Shown: positions 12,887-24,115 of the stretch, piece after piece
How positions within the stretch are numbered: the first letter of the stretch is position 1
How the letters are laid out: the number at the start of each line of letters is the position of its first letter
NCBI RefSeq assembly: GCF_963583255.1
Contig: NC_084819.1
Coordinates: 10,662,471-10,726,470, forward strand
DNA: 64,000 bases
From: Pyrus communis
Lineage: Eukaryota > Streptophyta > Magnoliopsida > Rosales > Rosaceae
Direction: 5' to 3'
Program-made: the position numbers and the translations under genes
Notes under the pieces: model-generated
Told to the model about the DNA's origin: nothing
What the model saw: only the letters and a program-made list of their open reading frames with translations
Database searches by the model: none

Positions 12887-14895
12887 TTATTCACCTAACA
12901 TTATACAAAAACATATACCTATTAGTTTGAGAAAATTACATACTACAATATATATGTCAAATACAAAACACTTATAACTTACATATTCGAGAAACCACTG
13001 TGGAAACAATTCTCGGTGTTTCTTGGCATACAAATGTGATGGATATTCTCGCTTCATCATCTCTTCATACTCATCTAGGTATGCCATTATCTCATCACAA
13101 TTTTTTAGTACGAACCAATGCGCTACCTCCATGTCATTTTTGGAAAACGACTCACTTCATAGAGGATCTCCAAAGGGTCGTGCGCATTGGGCAAAAATAG
13201 AAAGTTTCTCCTTTCTCACACCCAAGTCATTATTGCCCTGAGGATGATTGAAAGTCGTCTCCACATCTTTTAAATACATTCCACAAAATGTAAGTGACTC
13301 ATATTAAACCCAAGCCTCTATAATTGATCCTTCAGGCTTCACCCTATTGCGTACACTTTTTTTCAGCTCCCTGAGAAGCCTGCCAAAGTAAAAAAATTAC
13401 GATACAAATTAGTAAGTGTGGGTTAATGGTGAATAAACAAATGATGAGGATTATATACCTTTCTATTGGATACATCAAACGATAGTTGACAGGAATAGCA
13501 AGCAATGCCTCTTTGGGCAAGTGAACCATCACGTGGATCATACTTGTGAAAAAAGTTGGAGGGAATATCATCTCAAACTTGCATAGGATTTGGACAATAT
13601 CATGGTGCAACTGATTGATGTCCATCTTTCACAACGTTCTTGCCGTCAGTTGGGAAACAAATCTGGACAACAACATGATTGGCTTCACTACATCTTCCTA
13701 CAATAGGTATCGAATACCCACAGGAAGTAGGCATTGGATAACCACATGGCAGTCATGGCTCTTTAGTTCAACAAATTTACCCCTGTCAACATTCACGCAA
13801 CACGCGATATTAGAAGCATACCCATCGGGAAACTTTACAGACGATACCAACTTTAAAAATTCTTTTTTGTCATTCGGTTTCATGGAAAAAAAATACAAGA
13901 CCCCTTTTGGCTTTATCATTGTCCCTATTCATCCATAAACCCCTCTGTATGCCCATTCTTTCCAAATTAAGATGAGCTTTGATTGTATCCTTTGTCTTGC
14001 CCTTGATATCTAGAATGGTGCCCACCAATGTGTCAAATACATTTTTCTCAACATGCATAACGTCGAGGTTGTGTCTCAATTTTAGTTTCGACCAATACGG
14101 GAGCTCAAAAAACATAGGCTTGTGCGTCCAGTTCATATGTGTAGAAGGTCTGGTCTTACTCACTATTTTCTCAAATGGAGAAAAATCCAAACGGTTAAGC
14201 TGTTCTAAAATCTGATCACCGGACCATTCGTTAGGTTCGAGGCGATGCTTTGTTTTCCCGTCGAACTCTTTATCCTTTTCCTGCCACTCGTGGTCCCATG
14301 ACAACCATTTCTGATGACCAAGGTAACAAACTTTTTCAGCGTGCCAACCAGATGTTACATCATCCTTGCCTACAGGGCATGCCATATAACCCTTAGTGCT
14401 CCACCCAGAAACCATTGCATATGCGGGAAAATCATTCACAGTCCACATAACTGCTGCTCGCAAAGTAAATATCTTCCTAGTGCACTTATTGTACGTGCGC
14501 ACATTGTTTGTCTATAAATCCTTTAGTTCATTAACTAACGACCTTAAGTAAACATCGATTGACCTACTAGGATCCTTAGTTATCAAAAGAGTCATCATCA
14601 TGTATTCTTTTTTCATGCATTTCCAAGGCGGCAAATTATATGAGAATACAAAAATCGGCCAAGTGTTGTGGTGTTGGTTTAGAACCCCGAACGGATTGAA
14701 TCCATCAGTGGCAAGTCTCAATCTAACATTCCAGGGATTAGCAACAAACTCGGGGAACGTTCGATCAAACTCTTTCCATGCCTCCTTATCTGCAGGATGC
14801 CTCATCATATCGTCGTCTACCCGTTTTTCCAAGTATTCGTTTGCGCATCTATTCGAGTTCTGTATCCACATTCTGTTTATAATTCCTGCAACCAC
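12887..14895 (-). pseudogene. CACTA transposase (tnp2 / Transposase_21), broken
   Basis: This encodes the En/Spm DDE transposase, which cuts and rejoins the element's ends in the nucleus. Reading the minus strand from 14,895, the tnp2 domain shows 'LATDGFNPFG' and 'YNLPPWKCMKKEYMMMTLLI', then 'VMHVEKNVFDTLVGTILDIKG', 'LNLERMGIQRGLWM', 'VKFPDGYASNI' and 'SHDCHVVIQCLLPVGIR'. A DUF4218-type domain follows ('IFPPTFFTSMIHVMVHLPKEA', 'MYPIER') and then 'ELFPQWFLEYV'. An intron at 13,380-13,458 has good splice sites. The gene is disabled by in-frame stops at 14,512-14,514 (TAG), 13,698-13,700 (TAG), 13,629-13,631 (TGA) and 13,304-13,306 (TAA), plus a frameshift near an A8 run at 13,886-13,893. Subterminal repeats at 15.8-16.0 kb lie upstream as its likely promoter region. 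Family assignment is firm; exon borders at the 5' end are not. Confidence 0.85.
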
Positions 14896-15785
14896 AATAA
14901 CAATACAACAATCACAGCAACTTCATACAAATGATAATGTCACCTTATGCCTTCGGTAATGGCCTTTTTCTCTTTCGGGAATGCATAGTTATGTCAAGTA
15001 ATTTACGGCTACATTAGATTAGATTTCGACGTAGATGAATTGCAACAGCATCTCGGTATAGTTCTTCAGATGGACGACGTAGATATGAAATACCTATGTG
15101 CCATACGAAGAACATACAGAGATGACATCGAAATCTCCACAACCAAAACCTAATCCTTCAACCACAAACTACGTGCCATAACTGTGCATTCCCAAACTGA
15201 CCAAATAATGGAACAATTCAAGAATCAATTGGCCTGTAGTCATGCTTTCATATCCATACACGAAATCCAATTAATCCTCGAACAGGAAACTAAGTTTTAC
15301 TAAAAAAACAAGTACAAAGTTGATTACAATTAACTCCGTACATCACAACACATATTTGTACGTCACGTACAAATTTAACAACATAATATAAATATAATTT
15401 CACAACACAATATAAACATAACAACATAAGTTCAACATAATTTAATTAATTTTATATTTAAAAAAATAAAACGAAGAAAATACCTTCTTAATTGTTCTCC
15501 GCCAATCGCTAATTACACACAATATCCCTATAGACAACAAAATTCATGGCGTTAGTATGAATTTACATTAATACAATTACCCTAACAAAAAAAAAAGTTT
15601 ACCAGATACACCGAGATAGCTCAATCAACCTAGAGAAGAAGATGAAGGGAGTGTTAGATGATGAAATTGAGAGAAAATGAAATGACGGATGCCGAATTGA
15701 AGAAAAACGAAGAGAAAGATTGCAGAGGTAAATTCTACAGTTTTACTGCAGTTTTGCCTCTGCACAGTTGAATCCAGATTATAAA
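14896..15785. other. Upstream region of the tnp2 relic
   Basis: AT-rich. A plausible splice acceptor for the minus strand precedes the tnp2 frame near 14,890. I could not identify an upstream coding exon. Confidence 0.3.
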
Positions 15786-15789
15786 GTTA

Positions 15790-16015
15790 ACTTTTGGACG
15801 AATGATTTTGCACGACGAACACCGTCTTTGTCGCACAAATACCCTTTGCGCGACTAACAAAATATTCGTCGTGCAAATACCCCTTTGGGCGACAAACAAT
15901 GTATTTGTTGCGTAAGTTTACAATTTTTTTATTTTTTTTCCTTTACTTTATAACTTATTATTTTAAACAAGTTGCGCAACGAAAACATGTTTCATCGCGC
16001 AAAATGCATATATTT
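15790..16015. repeat. CACTA subterminal repeat cluster
   Basis: Repeated motifs 'ttgcacgacgaa', 'tttgcgcgactaac', 'gtcgtgcaaatac', 'gttgcgcaacgaaaac' and 'catcgcgcaaaatg' within about 220 bp, the same family as the cluster at 10.4 kb. Confidence 0.75.
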
Positions 16016-16266
16016 TTATTTTTTTTTATGTTTTTCCATTTTCTTTTTATGTAATGTAAATTTTTATTTTTATCTAAATAAAAAACTCAAGCCTAATTAA
16101 ACATTAAATTAATTAACAAAACTAATTTATTATCCCAAATACATATTATAATTAATGTAAATATTAATAGTCATCCACATAACATAAATTTATTAATTAA
16201 AATAAATATAAAGTCCACAAAATCTTATTTCAAAAAAAAAATAAATAAATAAATTACAATTCAACT

Positions 16267-16723
16267 TCAATCCTCCTCCGCGCAGGGTGTAGCAGCACTT
16301 CGATCCGCATCCCATAGCACATCAAGCTTCCACTGTCGGAAATGCTTCTTGAAAAGCTCATCCACATACTTTCGTTGCTTCTCATCGGTTTCATCAACAT
16401 CCCAATGAACCTACATTAATGCCAATAACAATAAATTAGTAATTTAAAAAATACTACGTTTTAACAAAAATAATTATTCATTATTTACTACAAACTTACC
16501 GATAACTTCCCCAACATAAACTTCTTCAACTCCTCAGGGACCTTTTCCAAGACTAAAACTTGGTAGAACATTCCCTCTGCACAAAACTCCCAATGTCATA
16601 CCTAAATTCGGCATATGCATCAGCCATACTTTTGTCTTCAAAGTACGACACTTGCTTATGTCGATACCTCTTTGCTCGCACTACAACTTTCTTTTTGCCA
16701 AAACCTTCTCCTGAATCGGCCAT
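16267..16723 (-). pseudogene. TNP1-like mini-gene A (CACTA accessory, N-terminal module)
   Basis: Two exons on the minus strand. Exon 1 (16,500-16,723) starts ATG with 'MADSGEGFGKKK' and, after a frameshift near 16,560-16,575, continues 'VLEKVPEELKKFMLGKLSV'. A GTAAG donor sits at 16,499. Exon 2 (16,267-16,410), after a TAG acceptor, reads 'VHWDVDETDEKQRKYVDEL' then 'FKKHFRQWKLDVLWDADRS' to a TGA. The pattern 'W/L..VPEE.KK' followed by 'YVD.L..KHFRQWK' matches the N-terminal module of plant En/Spm TNP1/PTTA proteins. The C-terminal coiled coil is absent here; a related piece lies at 8.66-8.90 kb. Product function (binding to subterminal repeats) is known for maize TNPA and only inferred here. 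Confidence 0.55.
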
Positions 16724-16784
16724 TTGCTTTGAAACAAAATTTTTGAAAATTAGAGTTCTGAAACTGTGTTTATATAGCACTCAA

Positions 16785-16985
16785 AACACTTTGCACGACG
16801 AAGTAGTTCGTTGTGCAAAGTCCTTTGTTCGTCACACAAAACGCGTCATAATTGCGCAATAAATGGGAGCGTTTGAACGCAATTTGACCGTTTCAATGAA
16901 ACTTTGTGTGACGACAATAGTTATTCGTCGCGCTAAGTGCTCTTGCGTGACGAATATTGTCATTGCGCAATCTCTTTAGCGACAA
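16785..16985. repeat. CACTA subterminal repeat cluster
   Basis: Motifs 'tttgcacgacgaagtag', 'gttcgtcacacaaaacgcgtc', 'ttcgtcgcgctaagtg', 'ttgcgtgacgaat' and 'cattgcgcaat' in about 200 bp, just upstream of mini-gene A. Confidence 0.75.
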
Positions 16986-17235
16986 ACGTGAGTCATTGTA
17001 ATTATGAAGTTTATGTAAACATAGATATATATGTTTACGTAAACTTTATAATTAATTCCAAACAACTATTCAGTTAATATTTATTCTAAAAATAATTAAT
17101 ACCTTAAATAAATTGAATTAATCCATTCAATTATTTAAAAAAACCAAACAAGAATTAAAGCCTAATTAAATCCAAATACATAACTTATACAAAACCTTAT
17201 ATTTAAATATTGTCCACAAAAACATAAATTTAAAG

Positions 17236-17630
17236 CTACTGTTTCAATGGCCCTCCATTCTGCTCCACACCATCACGTCATCGCTTGTAACCTCCCTTCA
17301 ACGCCTCCTCCATCAACTTCATCAACTCTTCGTTCGTATCATCATCAAGAGTATACTTACACTGTTACACATATATGCAAATAATTAATTCCAACATATA
17401 ACAAAAAAAAATGTCACAAAATTAATTTTTTCATCCATCAATAGTATACTTACTAATAATTAATCTATCACCGCCTTCTTCACATTCTCGGGCACATATT
17501 TCCAAGAACGCCACTCGACAGTGGGACAATTATTCTGCATGGCTATACCTATTGCATGAGCAAACTCCACATGTTGCCTCAGATCATACAGGTTGGCGAG
17601 CATGCTCTGGTCTCGATTTTTATCATCCAT
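17236..17630 (-). pseudogene. TNP1-like mini-gene B (paralogue of A)
   Basis: Minus strand, ATG at 17,630. Exon 1 reads 'MDDKNRDQSMLANLYDLRQH', then 'FAHAIGIAMQNNCPTVEW' and 'RSWKYVPENVKKAVID', followed by an in-frame TAA shortly before a GTAAGT donor at about 17,453. Exon 2, after an acceptor at 17,372-17,374, reads 'CKYTLDDDTNEELMKLMEEA', contains an internal TGA, and ends at TAG (17,236-17,238). It aligns with mini-gene A in both exons (VPENVKK/VPEELKK; TLDDDTNEE/DVDETDEKQ) and has the same intron position. Start codons of A and B are 907 bp apart, and each is preceded by a subterminal cluster, so a tandem duplication of the element end is inferred. Stops make it non-functional. Confidence 0.5.
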
Positions 17631-17694
17631 CCCAGCACGAACAGAATTGTGAAGAATAAGGAGAGCAGAAGCGTATATTTATAGGAAGGTTAGG

Positions 17695-18000
17695 GCCTTT
17701 GCGCAACGAAGTCTTTGTCGCATAAACCTTGCATGATGAACGTCTTCGTCTTGCAAACATTTGCAATAAATACAGTATTGATTCCTCAGATTCACATGCA
17801 CTAAATGGTTTGACTGAAAACTGACAGTAAGTTGCGCAATGAATCCTTTGTTGTGCAAAGGTCCCCTGCTTCGTCGCTCATGTTTTTCGAGTCAAAAAAA
17901 TTATCCCACGCTTTTCTTACTGACTTTGCGCAATGACAATGAGTGTTTGTCGCGCGAAGTATTCATGCGCGACTAATTTCTTTGTCGCACAAAATATTTT
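17695..18000. repeat. CACTA subterminal repeat cluster (outermost right)
   Basis: Motifs 'tttgcgcaacgaagtc', 'tttgtcgcataaacc', 'cttcgtcttgcaaac', 'ttgcgcaatgaatcc', 'tttgtcgcgcgaag' and 'tttgtcgcacaaaat'. Motif density ends at about 18,000, the probable right limit of the CACTA block. Confidence 0.7.
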
Positions 18001-18600
18001 TTCTTTTCCTGCCTTTTTTGCTAGACGATAATGTCTTTTGGCCCCGCAAGCTGTTTTTCCTATTACTGTCATTCAACGAGCTCTTAAATGTACTGAGACA
18101 TAGGCTAGATATATACATGAAATAACTTGAAAATCACAAGTATCAAATACATTCTAGTGTTTTTGCTTTTGCAAGAGTTTGAAGTTTGCACGTTGAGTTT
18201 ACCATTCGTCTCATATTCTTTATTATTATTGCTTCCCACCCTTTCGGGTCATATGCCATAGTGCTTAACCCAACATCGATGTTGTTACATAAACGTTTGC
18301 ACACAAACTAAAACTTGCAATCTAGATCCACTTCGGAAGTTGATTGTTCCTTATTACCTTACTAAAATTGTGTACAAAGAATTCGAATCAGACAGATAAT
18401 TGTAGGATGCCCTAAAAAATAAAGAAAAGAAAAGAATATATGTGACCTTGAAGGACGACCAACCAAATATTAAATTCCATAATTCCACTCAACTGTACTT
18501 CCAACTCCCATACAAACACCCACCCCCACCCCCCCACACAAAAACCGCAAACTACCTCTTGCAACGTCACCACCTTAAAAAAACTCACTTCATTTCATCT
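18001..18600. other. Upstream/promoter region of the PIP2 gene
   Basis: No coding frame recognised. The segment next to the gene (18,480-18,600) is C-rich and CT-rich, as in many plant 5' regions. No TATA box stood out clearly. Confidence 0.35.
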
Positions 18601-18611
18601 CCCCCCCCTTC

Positions 18612-18634
18612 TCCTCTCTCTCTCTCTCTCTAGT
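18612..18634 (+). repeat. CT microsatellite in PIP2 5' leader
   Basis: (CT)n run ending about 15 bp before the PIP2 start codon, followed by a second short CT run. Confidence 0.8.
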
Positions 18635-18890
18635 TTCTCTCTCTAGCCATGGCCAAAGACATTGAGGTTGGAAGTGGGAACCCAGCCAAGGACTACCAGG
18701 ATCCTCCGCCGGCGCCGCTGATTGACCCAGATGAGCTAAGGGAGTGGTCGTTCTACAGAGCCATCATAGCTGAGTTCATTGCCACCCTCTTGTTCTTGTA
18801 CATCACTGTGCTCACTGTGATTGGTTACAAGAAGCAGACTGACACTACCCTAAATGGAAACCAATGTGGTGGTGTTGGTATTCATGGTAT

Positions 18891-18895
18891 TGCTT
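18891..18895 (+). repeat. Left target-site duplication (TGCTT) of Copia-1
   Basis: TGCTT immediately left of the 5' LTR. The same five bases at 24,007-24,011 follow the 3' LTR. Removing one copy and the element restores reading of the aquaporin exon. Confidence 0.9.
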
Positions 18896-19134
18896 TATTA
18901 AGAATATATTGTAATTAAATATTGTATTTGTCTAAACTAGAAAGGCCATTCCGTGTATTGTGCGGGGATCACGACTTTATAGGGTTAGAATCAGGATTTG
19001 GCTTTACCACTTGTATTTGTATATATATATGGGCTACATAGCCTCTGATTAACATAGAAAGCATTCAGCCATAATATTCCTTCATATATTTTTCCATATA
19101 TCAATCCCAGGAACTACCTAGCTCTTTCTTATTT
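18896..19134 (+). repeat. Copia-1 5' LTR
   Basis: 239 bp, starts 'tattaagaatatattg' and ends 'cttattt'. The ends are not the usual TG...CA, but they are fixed by the TSD on one side and the primer-binding site on the other. Confidence 0.88.
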
Positions 19135-19192
19135 TGGTATCATCACAGGCTCTTCGATCCCCTTCATCAAACCCTAGCAAAATACAAACACC

Positions 19193-20149
19193 ATGACAGA
19201 TAACCAAACATCCAATCCCAACAAAAACAATTCCAGCAACCCGAGTATGGAATTATCAAATCCATACTATGTTCATCCTTCAGATCACCCTGGCCATGTG
19301 CTTGTTTCTGAAAAACTGAATGGGACTAATTATTCTTCCTGGAGCAAGTCTATGCTTCATGCCCTACGAGCCAAAAATAAAATTGGGTTCATTGATGGAT
19401 CCATCAAACCCCCTTCAGAAGACGAAAAACCAGGTGACTATGCCTTATGGGCACAATGCAACAGCATGATACTATCATGGATTTCAAATTCAGTAGAGTC
19501 TCATCTCTCTAAAGGCGTTGTCCATGCCCAATTTGCGTACAAGATTTGGGAGGATTTCAAGCATCAATTCTCACAGCAAAACACACCAACAATTTACCAA
19601 ATCCATAAACAAATTGCTTCTCTATCCCAAGGCTTCATGACGGTCTCAACGTACTTTACAGAACTCAAGCATCTCTGGACTCAACTCGATGCATATGAAG
19701 ACCTCATCATCTGCAACCTGATGGAGAAGCATCATGAGCAGCGAGAAAAATACCGACTTATGCAATTTCTTATGAGCCTCAACGATGTTCATGACACTGT
19801 TCGCACCACCATTCTCATGATGACACCATTGCCCAATATTCATCAAGCTTATTCATTCGTCAGCAATCATGAACAACAACGCCAGTTGTCTTCGGAACAA
19901 CACAACCAATTGCCATCCGACAATTTTTCTCTTGCTGCCGTGGCACAAACTCGCTCTGATCAGCGCTGTAATCATTGCAACCGCGAGGGACACACCATCG
20001 ACAATTGCCGCACTCTAAAATACCATTGCAGTTTTTGTGACAAAAGAGGACATACAGAGGACAGGTGCAAAATTAAGAATGGAACATGGGTGCCCAATCC
20101 CAATGGAGGCCATGGCAACAAAACTGGTCGAAAACAACGACCTCAATGA
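19193..20149 (+). CDS. gag: Copia-1 gag polyprotein segment
   Basis: 318 residues. The N-terminal 'NPYYVHPSDHPGHVLVSEKL' block is the copia-like N-terminal gag domain, followed by a UBN2-type gag core ('LWAQCNSMILSWISNSV', 'IWEDFKHQFSQ'). Two CCHC zinc knuckles follow: 'CNHCNREGHTIDNC' and 'CSFCDKRGHTEDRC' (CX2CX4HX4C). Gag packages the element RNA into virus-like particles. The frame ends at TGA (20,147-20,149), but the pol region continues in the same frame immediately after. This is therefore a single in-frame nonsense codon within what is normally one gag-pol frame, not a natural gag terminus. Confidence 0.85.
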   Translation: MTDNQTSNPNKNNSSNPSMELSNPYYVHPSDHPGHVLVSEKLNGTNYSSWSKSMLHALRAKNKIGFIDGSIKPPSEDEKPGDYALWAQCNSMILSWISNSVESHLSKGVVHAQFAYKIWEDFKHQFSQQNTPTIYQIHKQIASLSQGFMTVSTYFTELKHLWTQLDAYEDLIICNLMEKHHEQREKYRLMQFLMSLNDVHDTVRTTILMMTPLPNIHQAYSFVSNHEQQRQLSSEQHNQLPSDNFSLAAVAQTRSDQRCNHCNREGHTIDNCRTLKYHCSFCDKRGHTEDRCKIKNGTWVPNPNGGHGNKTGRKQRPQ

Positions 20150-23100
20150 GGCTCTTTTTCCCGTCCTGCTGTCCATGCAGCAGAAACAACTTCAAGCCCT
20201 CAAAGGCCATCCATGCCGCAGCCAACACATCCTCCTGCATCTTCCAATCCGTTGAGTGCACTCTCTGCGGATCAAATTCAACAGTTAACTCATGCGCTCT
20301 CTTTGCTTTCTTCTGGTAATGGGAACACTTATGCAAACGCCGCAGGTCCGAATTCTTTTTCTATTACTTCCATTAATTCTGTGTTTACTAAGCCATGGAT
20401 CTTGGATAGCGGAGCTACTGATCATATTGTTTCTGATTCCACTTTATTTTCTAACACTAAACCTCCATCTTTACCCGTTGTTAATTTGCCCACTGGTTCT
20501 TCAATCCCAATCACTTGCACTGGTACAATACCATTTAATTCTGATATCACTTTAACCGATGTCTTGTGTGTTCCGTCTTTTAATCTCAATCTCATGTCCG
20601 CTAGCAAAGTCACTGACTCTCTCAATTGTTGTGCCATTTTGTTTCCCACCTTTTGTGTTTTGCAGGACTTGGCTTCAGGGAAGATGATTGGTTCGGGTAA
20701 GATGCGTGGTGGTCTTTACTACATGTCACCTATCCATCGGACACCTACCTCTCATCACGTCTCTCATCCTTCCAATTTATGGCACCAACGACTCGGACAT
20801 CCATCCCCTTCTCATCTTAAATTAGCTTCTTCTTTATTACTTTCTAATGTTATTTCCCTTGACAATAATTGTAGTGTTTGTCCTTTAGCCAAACAGACCA
20901 GACTTCCATTTCCTTTAAGTTCAACATCAACTCATACCCCGTTTGTTTTATTACATTGTGACATATGGGGTCCTTACAAAATTCCCACTCACTCTGGGGC
21001 TCGTTTCTTCCTTACAATTGTGGATGATTTTAGCCGATGTACTTGGGTTTTTTTAATGTCTAAAAAATCTGAGACACAAAATCTCTTAAAGTCTTTTATC
21101 ACTTTTGCTCACACTCAATTCCATGCTACAGTTCAAACCATTAGAGTAGACAATGGGTCTGAATTCCTCTCCATGAGAGATTATTTTCAATCTAACGGCA
21201 TTGAACTTCAACGCACTTGTGTTTACACTCCCCAACAGAATGGGGTCGTTGAACGCAAACATCGCCATATTCTTACAGTGGCCCGTGCTTTACGCTTTCA
21301 ATCCAACATACCCCTCATCTTTTGGGGCGATTGTGTACTCACTGCCGTCTATCTCATCAACCGTTTACCTTCACCCCTCCTCTCCAATAAATCACCCTTT
21401 GAACTATTGTACAACCGTCCTCCATCCCTTGAACATCTCAGAGTTTTTGGATGTCTCAGTTATGCTACTGTTGTCCATCCTACCCATAAATTTGAACCTA
21501 GAGCTCACCGCTGTGTTTTCGTTGGCTATCCCACCTGCCACAAAGGATATAAACTTTACAACTTGGAAACTAACCAATTTTTTATCAGTCGCGATGTCAA
21601 ATTTCATGAAACTTCATTTCCATTTTCTAATATTTCCTCTCCTGATTCTCATATTCCTACCACTAACCCCCTAAATACGGACCCCACTTCTCTTTTCCCC
21701 ATTTCTCATTTAACCCCACCTCTTCATGAATCTGACACCATCACCGATCACACCCCCTTAACTCCACATGGTGCTGACCCCACCCTTGTCCCTCCACCGG
21801 CCGACACTCCTACTCCACATATCCCAAATCTTTCTCCTCTCCCAGACATCATTCCCCAACCCGTGACTACATCTCCTCCATTACTACATGTCCCCACCCC
21901 TCCTGAACCCCCCGCACATTCTCCTAACCCTCTCACTAGATCTCATACCGACCCTACACTTCCCATCTCTTCCCCACCTCATTTTCCTTCTCTTCGGCAG
22001 TCCACTCGTCCCACACAGCCACCAGCATGGACTAAAGATTACCACATGTCCAACAGGTCAATCACTCTTCTCTGGCACCACGTTCTGCGAAAGGTACCTG
22101 TTATCCCATCTCTGATTTTCTTTCCAACTCTCGTTTCTCCTCTGCCCATTGTTCTTTTTTAGCTAACATTACAGGTTCATCTGAGCCCACCACCTATGCT
22201 GAAGCTATCCTTGATCCAAACTGGCAACAAGCTATGCAAACAGAATTAGATGCTTTACATCATAATCACACTTGGGACTTGGTTCCTCTTCCTGCTGGTC
22301 ATAAACCTATCGGCTCAAAATGGGTTTTCAAAAAGAAATACAAGTCTGACGGTTCTCTTGATCGTTACAAGGCTCGTGTTGTTGCAAAAGGATACACACA
22401 GGTTGAGGGAGTTGATTACCAGGAAACATTTTCACCCACTGCCAAACTCACGACTCTGCGTTGTCTCCTTACCGTTGCTGCTGCCCGCACTTGGTTCCTT
22501 CACCAGTTAGACGTTCAAAATGCTTTTCTTCATGGCACTCTCCATGAAGAGGTCTACATGGATCCCCCTCCGGGTCTTCGCTGACAGGGGGAGACGCTTG
22601 TATGTCGGCTCAACAAGTCTCTTTACGGACTCAAAAAGGCATCCAGAACTTGGTTCACTACCTTCTCGGATGCTATTCAGAACGCCGGATATCGTCAATC
22701 GAAAGCAGATTATTCTTTGTTCACCAAGGACCGAGGTACTTCAATCACTGTCATTCTTATTTATGTGGATGATATACTTATCACAGGAAATAATATCCAA
22801 GAGATGGAACAACTCAAAGCATTTCTTCTCAAACGCTTCCGCATCAAAGACCTTGGTGATCTAAAGTATTTTCTGGGTATTGAGTTTGCGCGCTCAGAAA
22901 AGGGAATTTTTATGTCACAAAGAAAATATGCACTTGATATTTTACAAGACTCAGGGTTACTCGGTGCACGACCAGATTCTTTTCCGATGGAACAAAACTT
23001 GGCACTCACATCCACAGATGGAGCATTGTTGAATGACCCAACTAAATACAGAAGGTTAGTTGGGAGATTGATATATCTCACTGTTACTAGACCAGACATC

Positions 23101-23718
23101 GTTTATCCTGTTCGTACTTTGAGCCAATTTATGCACGAGCCACGGAAACCGCATTGGGATGCAGCTATGCGAATCCTTAAATATATCAAAGGGACTCCTG
23201 GTCAAGGTTTACTATTTTCTGCCAACAATAATCTAGACTTGAAAGCCTTTTGTGATTCTAACTGGGGACGGTGTCGTACTACGAGAAGATCAGTTACAGG
23301 ATATTGCGTTTTTCTTGGCAATTCACTCATTTCGTGGAAGTCCAAGAAGCAAGATAATGTGTCCAGATCATCAGCTGAGGCAAAATACCGTGCTATGGCA
23401 AACACTTGCCTGGAAATAACTTGGCTGCGTTACATATTACAAGATTTACGAGTTCCCCAGAAAACTCCTGCTTCATTGTTTTGTGATAATCAGGCAGCCT
23501 TGTACATCGCAGCAAATCCTGTTTTTCACGAACGTACCAAGCATATTGAGATAGATTGTCATATAGTTCGAGAGAAATTACAAGCTGGTATAGTTCGTCC
23601 TACGTATGTGCCTACGCTTTTTCAGTTAGCTGATATATTCACGAAGGCTTTAGGGAAGGATCAATTTGTGAAGCTGCGAGACAAGTTAGGCGTTCATAAT
23701 CTTCACTCTCCAACTTGA
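20150..23718 (+). pseudogene. pol: Copia-1 pol (protease, integrase, RT, RNase H), broken
   Basis: After the gag stop, the same frame carries protease 'WILDSGATDHIV', the GAG-pre-integrase motif 'LWHQRLGHPS', and the integrase DDE segments ('LLHCDIWGP', 'IRVDNGSEF', 'PQQNGVVERKHRH'). A one-base deletion at about 22,050-22,056 moves RT into another frame. RT shows '[20 protein letters not shown]' and '[12 protein letters not shown]', is interrupted by TGA at 22,582-22,584, and continues with 'LIYVDDILITG' (the YVDD active site). RNase H follows ('SVTGYCVFLGNSLISWKSKK', 'SRSSAEAKYRAMA') with the terminal 'ADIFTKALG'. Domain order is that of Ty1/copia. The three lesions prevent production of a full polyprotein. 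Confidence 0.88.
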
Positions 23719-23725
23719 GGGGGAG

Positions 23726-24115
<390 letters not shown>

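Larger units (their letters stand above)
10401..18000 (-). mobile_element. CACTA (En/Spm) transposon mosaic
   Basis: The block has a CACTA terminus at 10,401, a tnp2-type transposase relic (12,887-14,895, minus), two TNP1-like mini-genes (16,267-17,630, minus) and subterminal GCGCGACG-type clusters at 10.40-10.66, 15.79-16.01, 16.79-16.98 and 17.69-18.00 kb. A further end sits at 8,237. One element should have two clusters, so at least two elements, nested or partly duplicated, must be present. The right boundary near 18.0 kb is where the motif density ends. No 3-bp TSD could be paired. Confidence 0.65.

Noticed and set aside
18120..18160. 'attctagtg' at 18,151 as the right CACTA terminus
   Set aside because: Only the last six bases fit; the expected TTTTTGTACTAGTG is absent and no 3-bp TSD pairs with 10,398-10,400.
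18649..18918. 89-residue frame running from PIP2 exon 1 into the Copia LTR as a short gene
   Set aside because: It is the aquaporin exon plus a few chance codons of the LTR; the real exon continues after the element.
19646..22864. Minus-strand and out-of-frame ORFs within Copia-1
   Set aside because: Shadows of the gag-pol frame.
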